Part shown: positions 1 to 7,769 of the stretch, in pieces | How positions within the stretch are numbered: position 1 is the stretch's first letter | Layout: each line of letters opens with the position of its first letter | Notes under the pieces: generated by a model | What the model was told of the DNA's origin: nothing | The model's database searches: none | What the model saw: the letters and a program-made list of their open reading frames with translations, nothing else | NCBI GenBank assembly: GCA_964369755.1 | Contig: CAYJFY010000002.1 | Span: 57,207 to 121,206 of the forward strand | DNA length: 64,000 nucleotides | Direction of reading: 5' to 3' | From: CAUPWF01 sp964369755 | Lineage (GTDB): Bacteria > Bacillota > Clostridia > Lachnospirales > Lachnospiraceae | Position numbers and translations under genes: made by a program

Positions 1-502
1 AGGCACCTGCTCTTCGCATAGCGAGGAGTCCTTTTGCGCCGTCGTTTCCCATGCCTGTCAGGATGACGCCTACGCTGTGTTTGCCTACGCTCTTGGCTAC
101 GGAGTGAAAGAGGACGTCGACGGATGGACAGTGTCCATTGACTTTATCTTCTCGGGTGAAGTGGACATGGTGTTGGCCGCCTAGTTGAACGATTCGAGCG
201 TGTTGATCGCCACCAGGGGCGATGAGGGCGAGTCCTGGGTGCAGGATATCCCCGGGTTTGGCTTCGCGCACTTCCAACTGGCAGAGGGAGTTTAGACGCT
301 CTGCGAACATATGGGTGAATTTCTCTGGCATATGCTGCACAATCATGATTCCAGGCATATCAGAAGGAAGCAACCTTAGGATATCTAAGATTGCTTCGGT
401 GCCTCCTGTAGACGCACCGATTGCTATGATAGCCTGGGTGCTGTCGCAGGAAGATTGTCTTTGGTTTGATTGTAAGGGTATTGCTGAGAATGAGAAATCC
501 AT
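1..502 (-). CDS. cheB: CheB protein-glutamate methylesterase, receiver-less, 3' end off window
   Basis: Removes methyl groups from (and deamidates) glutamates of chemoreceptors during adaptation. The gene reads leftward and leaves the window, so only about 167 N-terminal residues are visible. After a 25-residue lead the esterase domain begins with IIAIGASTGGTEAI (catalytic Ser in GASTGG), then IVQHMPEKFT (His) and VILTGMGNDGAKGL (Asp), so the triad looks complete. The start is ATG at 502 with AAGAGG nine bases upstream. An in-frame TAA lies 24 bases before the ATG, leaving no room for the N-terminal receiver domain found in classical CheB; activity would then not be set by CheA phosphotransfer. 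Last visible gene of the cheA-cheW-cheR-cheB operon. Confidence 0.93.
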   Translation of the reverse strand, partial: MDFSFSAIPLQSNQRQSSCDSTQAIIAIGASTGGTEAILDILRLLPSDMPGIMIVQHMPEKFTHMFAERLNSLCQLEVREAKPGDILHPGLALIAPGGDQHARIVQLGGQHHVHFTREDKVNGHCPSVDVLFHSVAKSVGKHSVGVILTGMGNDGAKGLLAMRRAGA

Positions 503-541
503 AGCTGTTCGCCTCTTTTCTATTTCTTATAGCATTTCATA

Positions 542-583
542 CTATTTATACCATCTCTCGATATCATCTAATTGAAGTTTCAT
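542..583 (-). other. Possible 13-codon leader ORF between cheR and cheB
   Basis: An ATG at 583, three bases beyond the cheR stop, opens MKLQLDDIERWYK and ends at TAG (544-542). The frame is the same as cheB: past the TAG it continues with four codons, a TAA (529-527) and eight codons to the cheB ATG at 502. Both stops are one transition away from Gln codons (CAG, CAA). It may be a coupling peptide or the remnant of a longer CheB N-terminus. No independent proof of translation. Confidence 0.3.
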
Positions 584-586
584 GAT

Positions 587-1411
587 TTATAGTGGTTTTT
601 GATACACTGCTGGCATGATGTAACGATAGGTGTCAGCGGTATCGGCATCGTCGATGAGTCCCTCGGAATGTCCGATGAACAGGTATCCGCCAGGGGCTGT
701 CGCATCATAGAATCGTTTGGTGAGTGCTGCTCTGGTCGGTTTGTCGAAGTATATCATGACATTGCGACAGAAGATGACATCGAATTTCAGCTTGAAGTTG
801 ATATTGTCCATCAAGTTAAATGGCTTGAAGATGACATTGGACTTGATATCATCCGTCACACTGAGCTGATGTGGGACGCCTGTCTTCTTGAAATAAGTTT
901 TCTTCCATGCCTCTGGAAAGTCTACAACCCCTTCTTCTGGGTACAACCCGTTTCGGGCTTGAGTCAATGCTTTGTTGGAGATGTCGGTTGCTAGGATGCG
1001 TGTATCCCAATTGCCGCCCTTGCCACGGAAATAATCCTTGAGGATCATGGATAGGGTGTAGGGTTCTTGCCCTGTGGAGCAACCAGCGCTCCAGATGCTC
1101 AGCACTTGATTTCTCTTCTTAGCTTCCAGTTCTGGGAGTACGATGTTTTTGAAATAATCAAAATGTGCAGTTTCTCGATTGAAATAGGTGTAGTTCGTTG
1201 TTAAACGATTTAACAGAATCTCGATATCGGCACTATTCTTGTTGTTTAGAATATGTGTCACATATTCATTGAAGTTAGCAAATCCATTAGAAACAAGCAG
1301 GTCAGTGAGTCGTGAGACAATGAGCTGCTTTTTATTGGAAAGGTTAATTCCATAATTTGCACGTATGAATGTTGTTAATCTTATAAAATCTTCATTGGCA
1401 AGCGTGTACAA
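587..1411 (-). CDS. cheR: CheR chemotaxis protein methyltransferase
   Basis: SAM-dependent methyltransferase that methylates glutamates of chemoreceptors. The 274 residues have the usual CheR plan: a helical N-terminal domain to about residue 75, TNYTYFNRE at the domain junction, the SAM-binding segment IWSAGCSTGQEPYT near 107-119, RILATDIS near 138 and DVIFCRNVMIYFD near 213. The start is a TTG at 1411, with GGAGGA nine bases upstream; no nearby ATG would keep the complete N-domain. It lies 27 bases after cheW and just before cheB, as part of one leftward operon. Confidence 0.95.
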   Translation of the reverse strand: MYTLANEDFIRLTTFIRANYGINLSNKKQLIVSRLTDLLVSNGFANFNEYVTHILNNKNSADIEILLNRLTTNYTYFNRETAHFDYFKNIVLPELEAKKRNQVLSIWSAGCSTGQEPYTLSMILKDYFRGKGGNWDTRILATDISNKALTQARNGLYPEEGVVDFPEAWKKTYFKKTGVPHQLSVTDDIKSNVIFKPFNLMDNINFKLKFDVIFCRNVMIYFDKPTRAALTKRFYDATAPGGYLFIGHSEGLIDDADTADTYRYIMPAVYQKPL

Positions 1412-1438
1412 GGTAGATCTTCCTCCAGTTTCTAATTT

Positions 1439-1906
1439 CTATATCGTCTTTACGATTGCATCACAGTCTAGAAGTAGGACAACAGAGCCGTCTTCCATAG
1501 AGACCATTGCATTGGTGATGTCTTGTTGATTCTCGATTGGTATTGGTGAAGCATTGCTAGTATCCAAATCCAGTACCTGTAATACGGAGTCGACTGCTAG
1601 TCCGATGAGGGATGAGTCGATTTCTAATATGATGATACAAGTGCTTGTTGTATACTCTTGGAATGCTTTGTTCATGCGAAGTCTCATATCGATGATTGGC
1701 AGAACTTGCCCTCTCAAGTTTATCACGCCTCTTACATAGTCTGGAATGAGTGGAAGAGGGCGTATCGCAGAGTTTGCAATGATTTCAATTGCATGGTGCG
1801 TGCTTACCCCTAACACCAATCCGTCAGTCATAAAGGTGAGATAGCGTTCGGTCTGTGTAGAGTCTAATTCATCTACAGCTAATTCATGTATTGTTGTATC
1901 GGACAT
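1439..1906 (-). CDS. cheW: CheW chemotaxis adaptor
   Basis: Scaffold that links CheA kinase to chemoreceptors in the signalling array. The 155-residue product is a single CheW domain with PDYVRGVINLRGQVLPIID near residues 55-72, the family hallmark. A TTG lies 15 bases further upstream in frame, but the ATG at 1906 has GGAGG (1915-1919) at an ideal distance and is preferred. It sits 28 bases after cheA. A second, divergent CheW is encoded at 30053-30526, so the cell may use two adaptors for one or two arrays. Confidence 0.95.
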   Translation of the reverse strand: MSDTTIHELAVDELDSTQTERYLTFMTDGLVLGVSTHHAIEIIANSAIRPLPLIPDYVRGVINLRGQVLPIIDMRLRMNKAFQEYTTSTCIIILEIDSSLIGLAVDSVLQVLDLDTSNASPIPIENQQDITNAMVSMEDGSVVLLLDCDAIVKTI

Positions 1907-1934
1907 GGTAGTAACCTCCAATTAATAGATATTG

Positions 1935-4145
1935 TTAATAAATTTCTTGCGCTGTAGTATAGATATTTCCTACATCCAAGATAATACTGATGGTACCATC
2001 ACCCATAATGGTACATCCGCTGATTCCATACTTTTTGATATTGAAGTTGTTCAAGTATGGAGGAAGCGGCTTCACGACTACGTGTTGCTCGCCGTTTAGT
2101 GCATCGACGAATAAACAGAATGATTTGTCGTTTGCTTCTACCCATACGATGACGCCCTCTTCGATATCTGTATGTCCGTCATCTAATTGGAAGAGGTTCT
2201 TCAATCGGAAGACTGGATAGAACTCATCCATACAGCGAATGATTTCATTTCCGCTAGGATCTAGGATGATATTTTCTTTTTTTGCCTTAAACGACTGCTT
2301 GATATGAGCAATCGGTATGGTGAATATATGAGAACCGACTGCGATTTCCATTCCATCTACAATCGCAAGTGTTAGAGGAATCTTCAATGTGAAGCATACC
2401 CCTTGTCCTGCATCACTCGAGATGGTGACAGAACCTCCGATGGCTTCGATGTTTTTCTTTACTACATCGAGTCCAACTCCACGCCCAGAATATTCTGTGA
2501 TTTCCGAGTTGGTTGAGAATCCAGGATACATCAGTAATGAGAAGACTTCTTTTCGAGTGTAGTCCTCTGGAGCCTTGGTTAATAGACCTTTTTTCTCAGC
2601 TTTTGCTAAGATTTTCTCAGGGTCTAGAGGCTCTCCGTCATTTTCAATGGAGATGATGACTTCACTACTCGCATGATATGCAGAGAGTGTGATATGTCCC
2701 TGTGGGTCCTTGCCTGCTGCGATACGGTCTTCTACATTGTTTTCGATTCCGTGGTCCATGGCATTACGCACGATGTGCATAATCGGGTCTCCGATGCTTT
2801 CTACGATGGTTTTATCGATCTCGGTATGTTCTCCGATGATTGTTAATTTTACATCTTTATCCAATGCCTTCACCATGTCACGGACGATACGATTCATCTT
2901 TTGGAATACACCCGAGATCGGAATCATACGTAGGGACATTGCAACGTCTTGTAACTCATCGGTCAATTTTCTCAATTGACGAGAGGACTTCAAGAAACTG
3001 TCTAGCTGAACATTCTGGAGTTCAGGGGATGCTGCTACCATGGATTCGGTGATCACAATCTCACCGACGATGGCCATTAATTTATCTAACTTGCTCAAGT
3101 TAACGCTGATTAAGCTTTGCTTGCTCTGAGCCAGTGATTTTAGATTCTTCTGTGCGTCTACCTTTGGCGCAGGTTTCACTTCTTGAGCTGCAACCTTAGA
3201 TTCGGTAGTAGGTTCGTTGCTTGCGGATACTTCAGTCTCAGCAGGAGCGCTAGCGGATTGTGGTGCGTCACTAGAACTAGAAGAGGACTGCATGTTCTCA
3301 GTCATTTCGATATAATCTGGATTGAATATAATCTCATAAGAGCGAATATTACTCATGGAAGTTACAACAGCAACCCCAGTCTCTACATCTTCTTCTGAGT
3401 TGAATCCGATGTAAAAACCATTGTCGATGATGTAGGCTCCAGTATCGGAATTTGTCTCTACATCTGGTGGATAGTGTATAAACGCCACTTCTTCTTCCTG
3501 AATTGCAGAGACCACCATGAAGGCGCGCAAACTTTCCATTCCACAATCTTCGTCGAAGAGCATGTGTAAGAAGTAAGGACAGTCTAGTTTTGGTAAACCA
3601 TGTGCGTCTACTTCTGTAACAACTGGTATGACTGGCAGAATAGCTGGCGCGGATTTTGGTTCTTCTGTAGAAGTCGAAGTTGCAGTCGGTGTAGTAGTGT
3701 CAGCGACTGGGGCAGCATCCGGAGTGCTTGCCTCGCCTTTCATTGCTGCGAGGAAATCCACGATTTCCTTTACAATGTCTTCTATATCCATCTCAAGCTC
3801 TTCGCCCTGTGATACTTTGTCCATATCTTCGCGAAGGCGGTCTGTGGATTTGAAGAGTAAGTTGAATAAATCACTCTTTTGGCTTGTGCTGAGTGAATCG
3901 ATTCCATTCTCGCGAATGTCAAAAAACAAATCCTCGATGTGGTGGGATACCTCCATAAGTGGTTGGAAATCCATCATAGCCGAAGATCCTTTGATTGTGT
4001 GCATACTTCGGAAGATCTCGTTGACGTCTTCGGAAGAAAAGTCTCCTACCTCTTCGGCGTTGAGTAGTAACTCATCTAACCGTTCTAGTAGGGAATTGCA
4101 TTCAAATAGGTATGTGTCTAAAATTCCATCGTTCATATTTTCCAT
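1935..4145 (-). CDS. cheA: CheA chemotaxis histidine kinase
   Basis: Autophosphorylating kinase that passes phosphate to CheY. The 736 residues show, in order: HPt domain with phospho-accepting His49 in SMHTIKGSSAM; an acidic Ser/Thr/Pro-rich linker; a probable P2 response-regulator-binding domain at about 187-280; P3 dimerisation helices from about 345; the HATPase domain with the N box HIVRNAMDHGIE and the glycine box GRGVGLDVVKKNIE; and a C-terminal CheW-like domain from about 600. The start ATG 4145 has AAGGTGG nine bases upstream. First gene of the leftward cheA-W-R-B operon, divergent from the FliK-like gene. Confidence 0.96.
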   Translation of the reverse strand: MENMNDGILDTYLFECNSLLERLDELLLNAEEVGDFSSEDVNEIFRSMHTIKGSSAMMDFQPLMEVSHHIEDLFFDIRENGIDSLSTSQKSDLFNLLFKSTDRLREDMDKVSQGEELEMDIEDIVKEIVDFLAAMKGEASTPDAAPVADTTTPTATSTSTEEPKSAPAILPVIPVVTEVDAHGLPKLDCPYFLHMLFDEDCGMESLRAFMVVSAIQEEEVAFIHYPPDVETNSDTGAYIIDNGFYIGFNSEEDVETGVAVVTSMSNIRSYEIIFNPDYIEMTENMQSSSSSSDAPQSASAPAETEVSASNEPTTESKVAAQEVKPAPKVDAQKNLKSLAQSKQSLISVNLSKLDKLMAIVGEIVITESMVAASPELQNVQLDSFLKSSRQLRKLTDELQDVAMSLRMIPISGVFQKMNRIVRDMVKALDKDVKLTIIGEHTEIDKTIVESIGDPIMHIVRNAMDHGIENNVEDRIAAGKDPQGHITLSAYHASSEVIISIENDGEPLDPEKILAKAEKKGLLTKAPEDYTRKEVFSLLMYPGFSTNSEITEYSGRGVGLDVVKKNIEAIGGSVTISSDAGQGVCFTLKIPLTLAIVDGMEIAVGSHIFTIPIAHIKQSFKAKKENIILDPSGNEIIRCMDEFYPVFRLKNLFQLDDGHTDIEEGVIVWVEANDKSFCLFVDALNGEQHVVVKPLPPYLNNFNIKKYGISGCTIMGDGTISIILDVGNIYTTAQEIY

Positions 4146-4278
4146 TGATTAAATCCACCTTATTTAATAAACTTACATAAATTATTGCAATTACAAAGTG
4201 TAATGTGGTAATGTATGTGTATAATTATAATACAAAATGAGGATAAATGAAACAAATAATTTCTAGAAGGTGAAAAAA
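4146..4278. promoter_or_regulatory. Divergent intergenic region between cheA and the FliK-like gene
   Basis: This AT-rich 133-base gap separates two divergent operons. On the plus strand TATAAT occurs at 4220-4225 and 4226-4231, and on the minus strand at 4229-4224, so -10-like elements overlap in both directions. No convincing -35 box at 17 bases accompanies any of them, and no sigma-28-like CGATA core is visible. Promoter function is inferred from position. Confidence 0.4.
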
Positions 4279-5718
4279 ATGTCAAATCTTTTAAAAATAA
4301 CAGCTCCAGCCATAGGCTATGAGAACAATAATCAGGTGAAACAAGGCCCAGCAAAAGCGCCTGAAACCAATATCCAAGGACCGATTAATCCAGATAAAGT
4401 AGTGAAACCAGACGCGAGAAGCGACGCGGCGTCTCAAGATCAAAGTACGGCGCTGAAGTTTCGCTACGAATCAAATTATGAGAATTTTATACAGAGAATT
4501 AATGCCCTGCCGATTATGACAGAGGAATTCTCGAGTATATTCATAGAGCAGTTTGCCACGCTAGCGGAGTCGGGAATTCAAGATGGGTTTGCGCAGAGTG
4601 TTGCCAGATTCCTACAGATGATCGGAGTGGAACCGCAGGATATGTTGGCATTTATCAAGAATCAGGGAAATGCGACCGTGCGTTTCAGTGGACCGTTCTT
4701 TACCTTATTACAACAAGCATTTGAGCAGTCGAATTCGGTTGAATTGAAATCAAACATCTTAGATTTCCTGAAAAAGTATGTGGACATGGCAGAATCTTCT
4801 CATATTATGAAGAATATGGATAGCCTCTTGGTTGAGATTCAGAAGAGGATGTTTTCGAATTCGGCCAAGGATTTGAATCTGCTGTTACAGAATCTAGGTC
4901 GTGAGATTGGACCGATGGGTGAGGGGATGAACCAGAACCTACAAGTATTAAAACAGGAAGTTCTTCCGTTTTTAAATGATTATATTTCGAAAATGAATGA
5001 ACGGGGGGATTTGCGTGAACTAGTTTCGCTGCTATCATCTTATATGGCAAGGGCGGAGAATGGCAATGCATCACGTGTTTTGGAGGCGTTTGAGCAATTA
5101 TTACGTTTCCAAGGAATGCAAAAAGTGTTCCAAAACTTTAATCCGAATATCTTATTCCAAGTATTGCAAGGAACAGAATATGAAAAATCGGTTAAGAAAC
5201 AGAACTGGATGCAAGGGCTAGTAGACCTAGTTGAGCATGGAATGTCTGGGGAATTGGGCGCAGAGAACAAGGCAGTGTTCCAGAATCTAATGCAAGCAAT
5301 TCTTCTCAATGAGAGTGTATACCTACCGGTATTACATCTGATGTTACCACTACAAGTGAATGGCAGATTGATGTTCTCGGAGATGTGGATTGATCCAAAC
5401 GCTGGTGGTAGTGGGGAAGAAGGAGAACAGGAAAGAGCAGTTCAGGGATTGATTAAATTCGATATTCAAGAGCTAGGGTTCTTTGACATGTTCTTCATAT
5501 ATGAAAAGAAAAAGAGCAACATCAAATTGCAACTGAGTTGTCCAGAGGCGATGAAAAATGATATTGATAACATTAAAAATGGGATTGCAATGATTTTAGC
5601 ACAGAACAATATTCAATCAGAAGAATTACATGTTAGCACGGAGAGTCGATCGATTCCGATATCGTCAGCATTCCCGAAAGTATTTGAAAGGAAGAATTCA
5701 ATCAATGTCTCAATTTAG
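4279..5718 (+). CDS. FliK-like flagellar hook-length/YlqG-type protein
   Basis: A 479-residue, mostly helical protein. Its C-terminal stretch (about 395-465: LIKFDIQELGFFDMFFIY, then predicted strands and helices ending SEELHVS) resembles the Flg_hook domain of FliK proteins. A Bacillus-type YlqG/YlqH pair has the same order, a FliK-like protein followed by a FlhB-C-like protein. A GTG at 4270 is possible, but ATG 4279 has AGAAGG eight bases upstream. It overlaps the next gene by 14 bases. A separate, more canonical fliK is at 13056. Its own role (export switching, or an unrelated secretion function) is unknown. Confidence 0.65.
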   Translation: MSNLLKITAPAIGYENNNQVKQGPAKAPETNIQGPINPDKVVKPDARSDAASQDQSTALKFRYESNYENFIQRINALPIMTEEFSSIFIEQFATLAESGIQDGFAQSVARFLQMIGVEPQDMLAFIKNQGNATVRFSGPFFTLLQQAFEQSNSVELKSNILDFLKKYVDMAESSHIMKNMDSLLVEIQKRMFSNSAKDLNLLLQNLGREIGPMGEGMNQNLQVLKQEVLPFLNDYISKMNERGDLRELVSLLSSYMARAENGNASRVLEAFEQLLRFQGMQKVFQNFNPNILFQVLQGTEYEKSVKKQNWMQGLVDLVEHGMSGELGAENKAVFQNLMQAILLNESVYLPVLHLMLPLQVNGRLMFSEMWIDPNAGGSGEEGEQERAVQGLIKFDIQELGFFDMFFIYEKKKSNIKLQLSCPEAMKNDIDNIKNGIAMILAQNNIQSEELHVSTESRSIPISSAFPKVFERKNSINVSI

Positions 5719-6007
5719 CAATGAATTAAACAAACGAGCAGTAGCGCTGAGCTATGACGAAACGAAAAAAACAGCCCCAATCATTGTGGCATCTGGTATG
5801 GGATATTTAGCAGAGAAGATTGTAGAAGTGGCAAGAGATAACAATGTACCAGTGTATGAAGATAATTCTCTGGCAACCATGCTGACCCAGTTGGAGTTGG
5901 GGACGCAGGTTCCGGAAGAACTGTATCAGGCCATTGTAGATATCTATTTGTATTTCTTGAATTATCAACCAGGTAGTACGGAAGAAAAGGGAACGGAAGA
6001 AGGATGA
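5705..6007 (+). CDS. FlhB C-terminal-domain-like protein (YlqH type)
   Basis: This 100-residue protein matches only the cytoplasmic tail of FlhB. AVALSYDETKKTAPIIVASGMG lines up with the part of FlhB in this window that follows its autocleavage motif NPTH (at 23520-24581), but NPTH itself is absent here, as if the protein were already in the cleaved state. The start ATG 5705 lies inside the end of the upstream FliK-like gene (14-base overlap), indicating translational coupling. In other bacteria such FlhB-C homologues can substitute for the export-switch fragment of FlhB; that role here is inference. Confidence 0.85.
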   Translation: MSQFSNELNKRAVALSYDETKKTAPIIVASGMGYLAEKIVEVARDNNVPVYEDNSLATMLTQLELGTQVPEELYQAIVDIYLYFLNYQPGSTEEKGTEEG

Positions 6008-6014
6008 AAGTGAT

Positions 6015-6063
6015 AAGGGGACAGTGGAAGGATGAGCTCAGCTCATATCTCCGCTGTCCCCTT
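6015..6063 (+). terminator. Stem-loop terminator after the ylqH-like gene
   Basis: AAGGGGACAG (6015-6024) pairs perfectly with CTGTCCCCTT (6054-6063); inside lies a second small palindrome, ATGAGCTCAGCTCAT. It sits between convergent genes and may serve both strands, although the T tract is short. Confidence 0.65.
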
Positions 6064-6077
6064 TGAGTGACGGAAAC

Positions 6078-6764
6078 TTAATTCAGTTTTCGCTTTCGGT
6101 TTATCATTTGTTGTTTGAATACGAAGTTGCGAAGTGATGTCTCTGTCGCGGCTTGCATGTTGATGAATTGGCAACCGTATCCATATTGTTTGTCCTCGGC
6201 ATCTTCGGCAGGTTCGTCCGCTCGAAGGATGAAGAGGTGTAATTTTACACGTTGATTATGCTCCAGTGACATAAAGGCTTCCAATTCCGTGTTTTCTCTA
6301 AATGCAATTGGACACTTGAAGTGAATTCCACCAGCACTTAAATTGTCCGTAGTACCATTGGTGTAATGTCCGTTAAAGGATTCGTGTACATCTGGGCAAT
6401 TTTCAGGGAGTTCTATGTCAGCAGGAATGATGATGTCGATTGGGATGTTCAGTTTAATCTTGAAGTCTTGTCTACGTTGTAGGATGGCGGTTTGCTCCAA
6501 TAGTACACATTGGATTGTGTGCATGAGTCTTCCATCTGAGGCATTGAACTTTCGTTGAATCATCATGTTGCATTTGCAAGTTACTAGTCCCTTTTGTTCA
6601 TCTAGGAAAGTGACAAGCATTTGGGCGTCAAAATCGTCTAAGTAATCATCATCCACGTAGAGTGTTACTGTGTCGCCGTCGATGTTTGCAACAATAACTT
6701 CGCATAGTGTTATATCGCTATTTTCTTCTAAAATCAAAGCTTTTTTACAAGAAGTAAGTATCAT
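6078..6764 (-). CDS. PilZ-domain protein of the YcgR/YpfA type
   Basis: Putative c-di-GMP effector acting on motility. The 228 residues comprise an N-terminal YcgR-like domain (about 1-90) and a C-terminal PilZ domain. The c-di-GMP motifs are QRRQDFK (about 96-102), where the second Arg of RxxxR is replaced by Lys, and DNLSAGG, matching (D/N)xSxxG. The start ATG at 6764 has GGAG six bases upstream and is preferred to an ATG 12 bases earlier. It lies next to, and divergent from, the flagellar operon, which fits a brake on the motor. The Lys substitution leaves ligand affinity uncertain. Confidence 0.85.
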   Translation of the reverse strand: MILTSCKKALILEENSDITLCEVIVANIDGDTVTLYVDDDYLDDFDAQMLVTFLDEQKGLVTCKCNMMIQRKFNASDGRLMHTIQCVLLEQTAILQRRQDFKIKLNIPIDIIIPADIELPENCPDVHESFNGHYTNGTTDNLSAGGIHFKCPIAFRENTELEAFMSLEHNQRVKLHLFILRADEPAEDAEDKQYGYGCQFINMQAATETSLRNFVFKQQMINRKRKLN

Positions 6765-6911
6765 AAAAATCTCCATTCCTTCATTCTATATCTACAAGAT
6801 ATTAATACTTACTATTATACATAATTTGGGAAAAATAACAAGGGTGAAAATTGTCAGAATTGTATGGTAAAAAATACAATTGATAAATATGTTTCATATT
6901 TGAAAAATTTG

Positions 6912-6940
6912 TTGAAATATGGGAGCGATAGGTCTATAAT
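6912..6940 (+). promoter_or_regulatory. Sigma-A promoter of the fla/che operon
   Basis: TTGAAA (6912-6917), a 17-base spacer and a perfect TATAAT (6935-6940) lie 77 bases before flgB. It is the only strong promoter pattern seen upstream of the long flagellar operon and suggests housekeeping-sigma control of the early genes. Confidence 0.75.
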
Positions 6941-7017
6941 AGTGTTGTGCGTATTGTATACATATGGGTTATATTATGTATAAATATACAGTTAAATAAG
7001 AAGATAGGAGAGAACAT

Positions 7018-7401
7018 ATGAGTATATTTGGGAATTCAATTCAGATGGTGAACCAATCATTGGATTATCTATGGTTGAAGCAGAGTGTGACATCGAACAA
7101 CATATCGAATGCAGAGACACCAGGATATAAGGCGGAGTACGTTACTTTTGAGAACTCATATAAGGAGCAGCTTGAGCTTGCGATTATGAGCAATGATAAC
7201 GAGGCGATTAATCAAGCGATTATGGGTGCGACTCCAGTTGTCCACAAATCCGATACAGAGGGAAGTAGGCTAGACGGCAATAATGTCAATACAGAGGTAG
7301 AGATGATAGAATTAACGAAGGCTGCATTGCAATATCAATATGGACTAAATTCTATTAATAGCGACATATCACGCTTGAGAACAGTGATTAAGGGGCAATA
7401 A
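7018..7401 (+). CDS. flgB: FlgB flagellar proximal rod protein
   Basis: Structural subunit of the proximal rod. The 127-residue size is typical. The N-terminal rod/hook signature is seen in SNNISNAETPGYKAEYVTF (about 28-46), and the C-terminal helix pairs with it in axial proteins. The ATG has AGGAGAG upstream. First gene of the fla/che operon. The next gene is fliE after 38 bases; flgC, which usually stands between them, is about 12 kb downstream (19645). Confidence 0.95.
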   Translation: MSIFGNSIQMVNQSLDYLWLKQSVTSNNISNAETPGYKAEYVTFENSYKEQLELAIMSNDNEAINQAIMGATPVVHKSDTEGSRLDGNNVNTEVEMIELTKAALQYQYGLNSINSDISRLRTVIKGQ

Positions 7402-7439
7402 ACGACAGATAGAATAAGTGAACCGAAAGGAGAATATAA

Positions 7440-7745
7440 ATGACAGAATTTTTAACACCGATTCAACGACTGGCTCCGATGAGCGAGTGGGCGAGTCAGG
7501 ATACGACAGCGGTAGCGAACAATGGAGGGATGTTTTCAAGCATATTTTCTAATGCGGTAGAAGGTGTGAAGGAAACACAGACGGACTTAGAAGAGAAACA
7601 GTATTTGTTAGCGACGGGTCAATTAGACGATGTACATACACTATCCGTGGCAGCGGCAGAAGCGCAGCTAAATGTAGACTTGTTAGTGCAACTAAGAAAT
7701 AATGCTTTGGAATCATACAATGAGTTGTTGAGGATTAGCATTTAA
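7440..7745 (+). CDS. fliE: FliE MS-ring/rod junction protein
   Basis: Adaptor joining the MS ring to the rod and one of the first export substrates. The 101 residues carry the conserved C-terminal part VHTLSVAAAEAQLNVDLLVQ followed by a helix ending NELLRISI. The start has AAAGGAG nearby. It lies between flgB and fliF. Confidence 0.93.
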   Translation: MTEFLTPIQRLAPMSEWASQDTTAVANNGGMFSSIFSNAVEGVKETQTDLEEKQYLLATGQLDDVHTLSVAAAEAQLNVDLLVQLRNNALESYNELLRISI

Positions 7746-7769
7746 TATAGGTAAGGATAATGGATAGTT

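Noticed and set aside
3628..4152. Long plus-strand open frame opposite cheA
   Set aside because: Antisense shadow of a well-supported gene; Ser/Ile-rich composition, no ribosome site and no family likeness.
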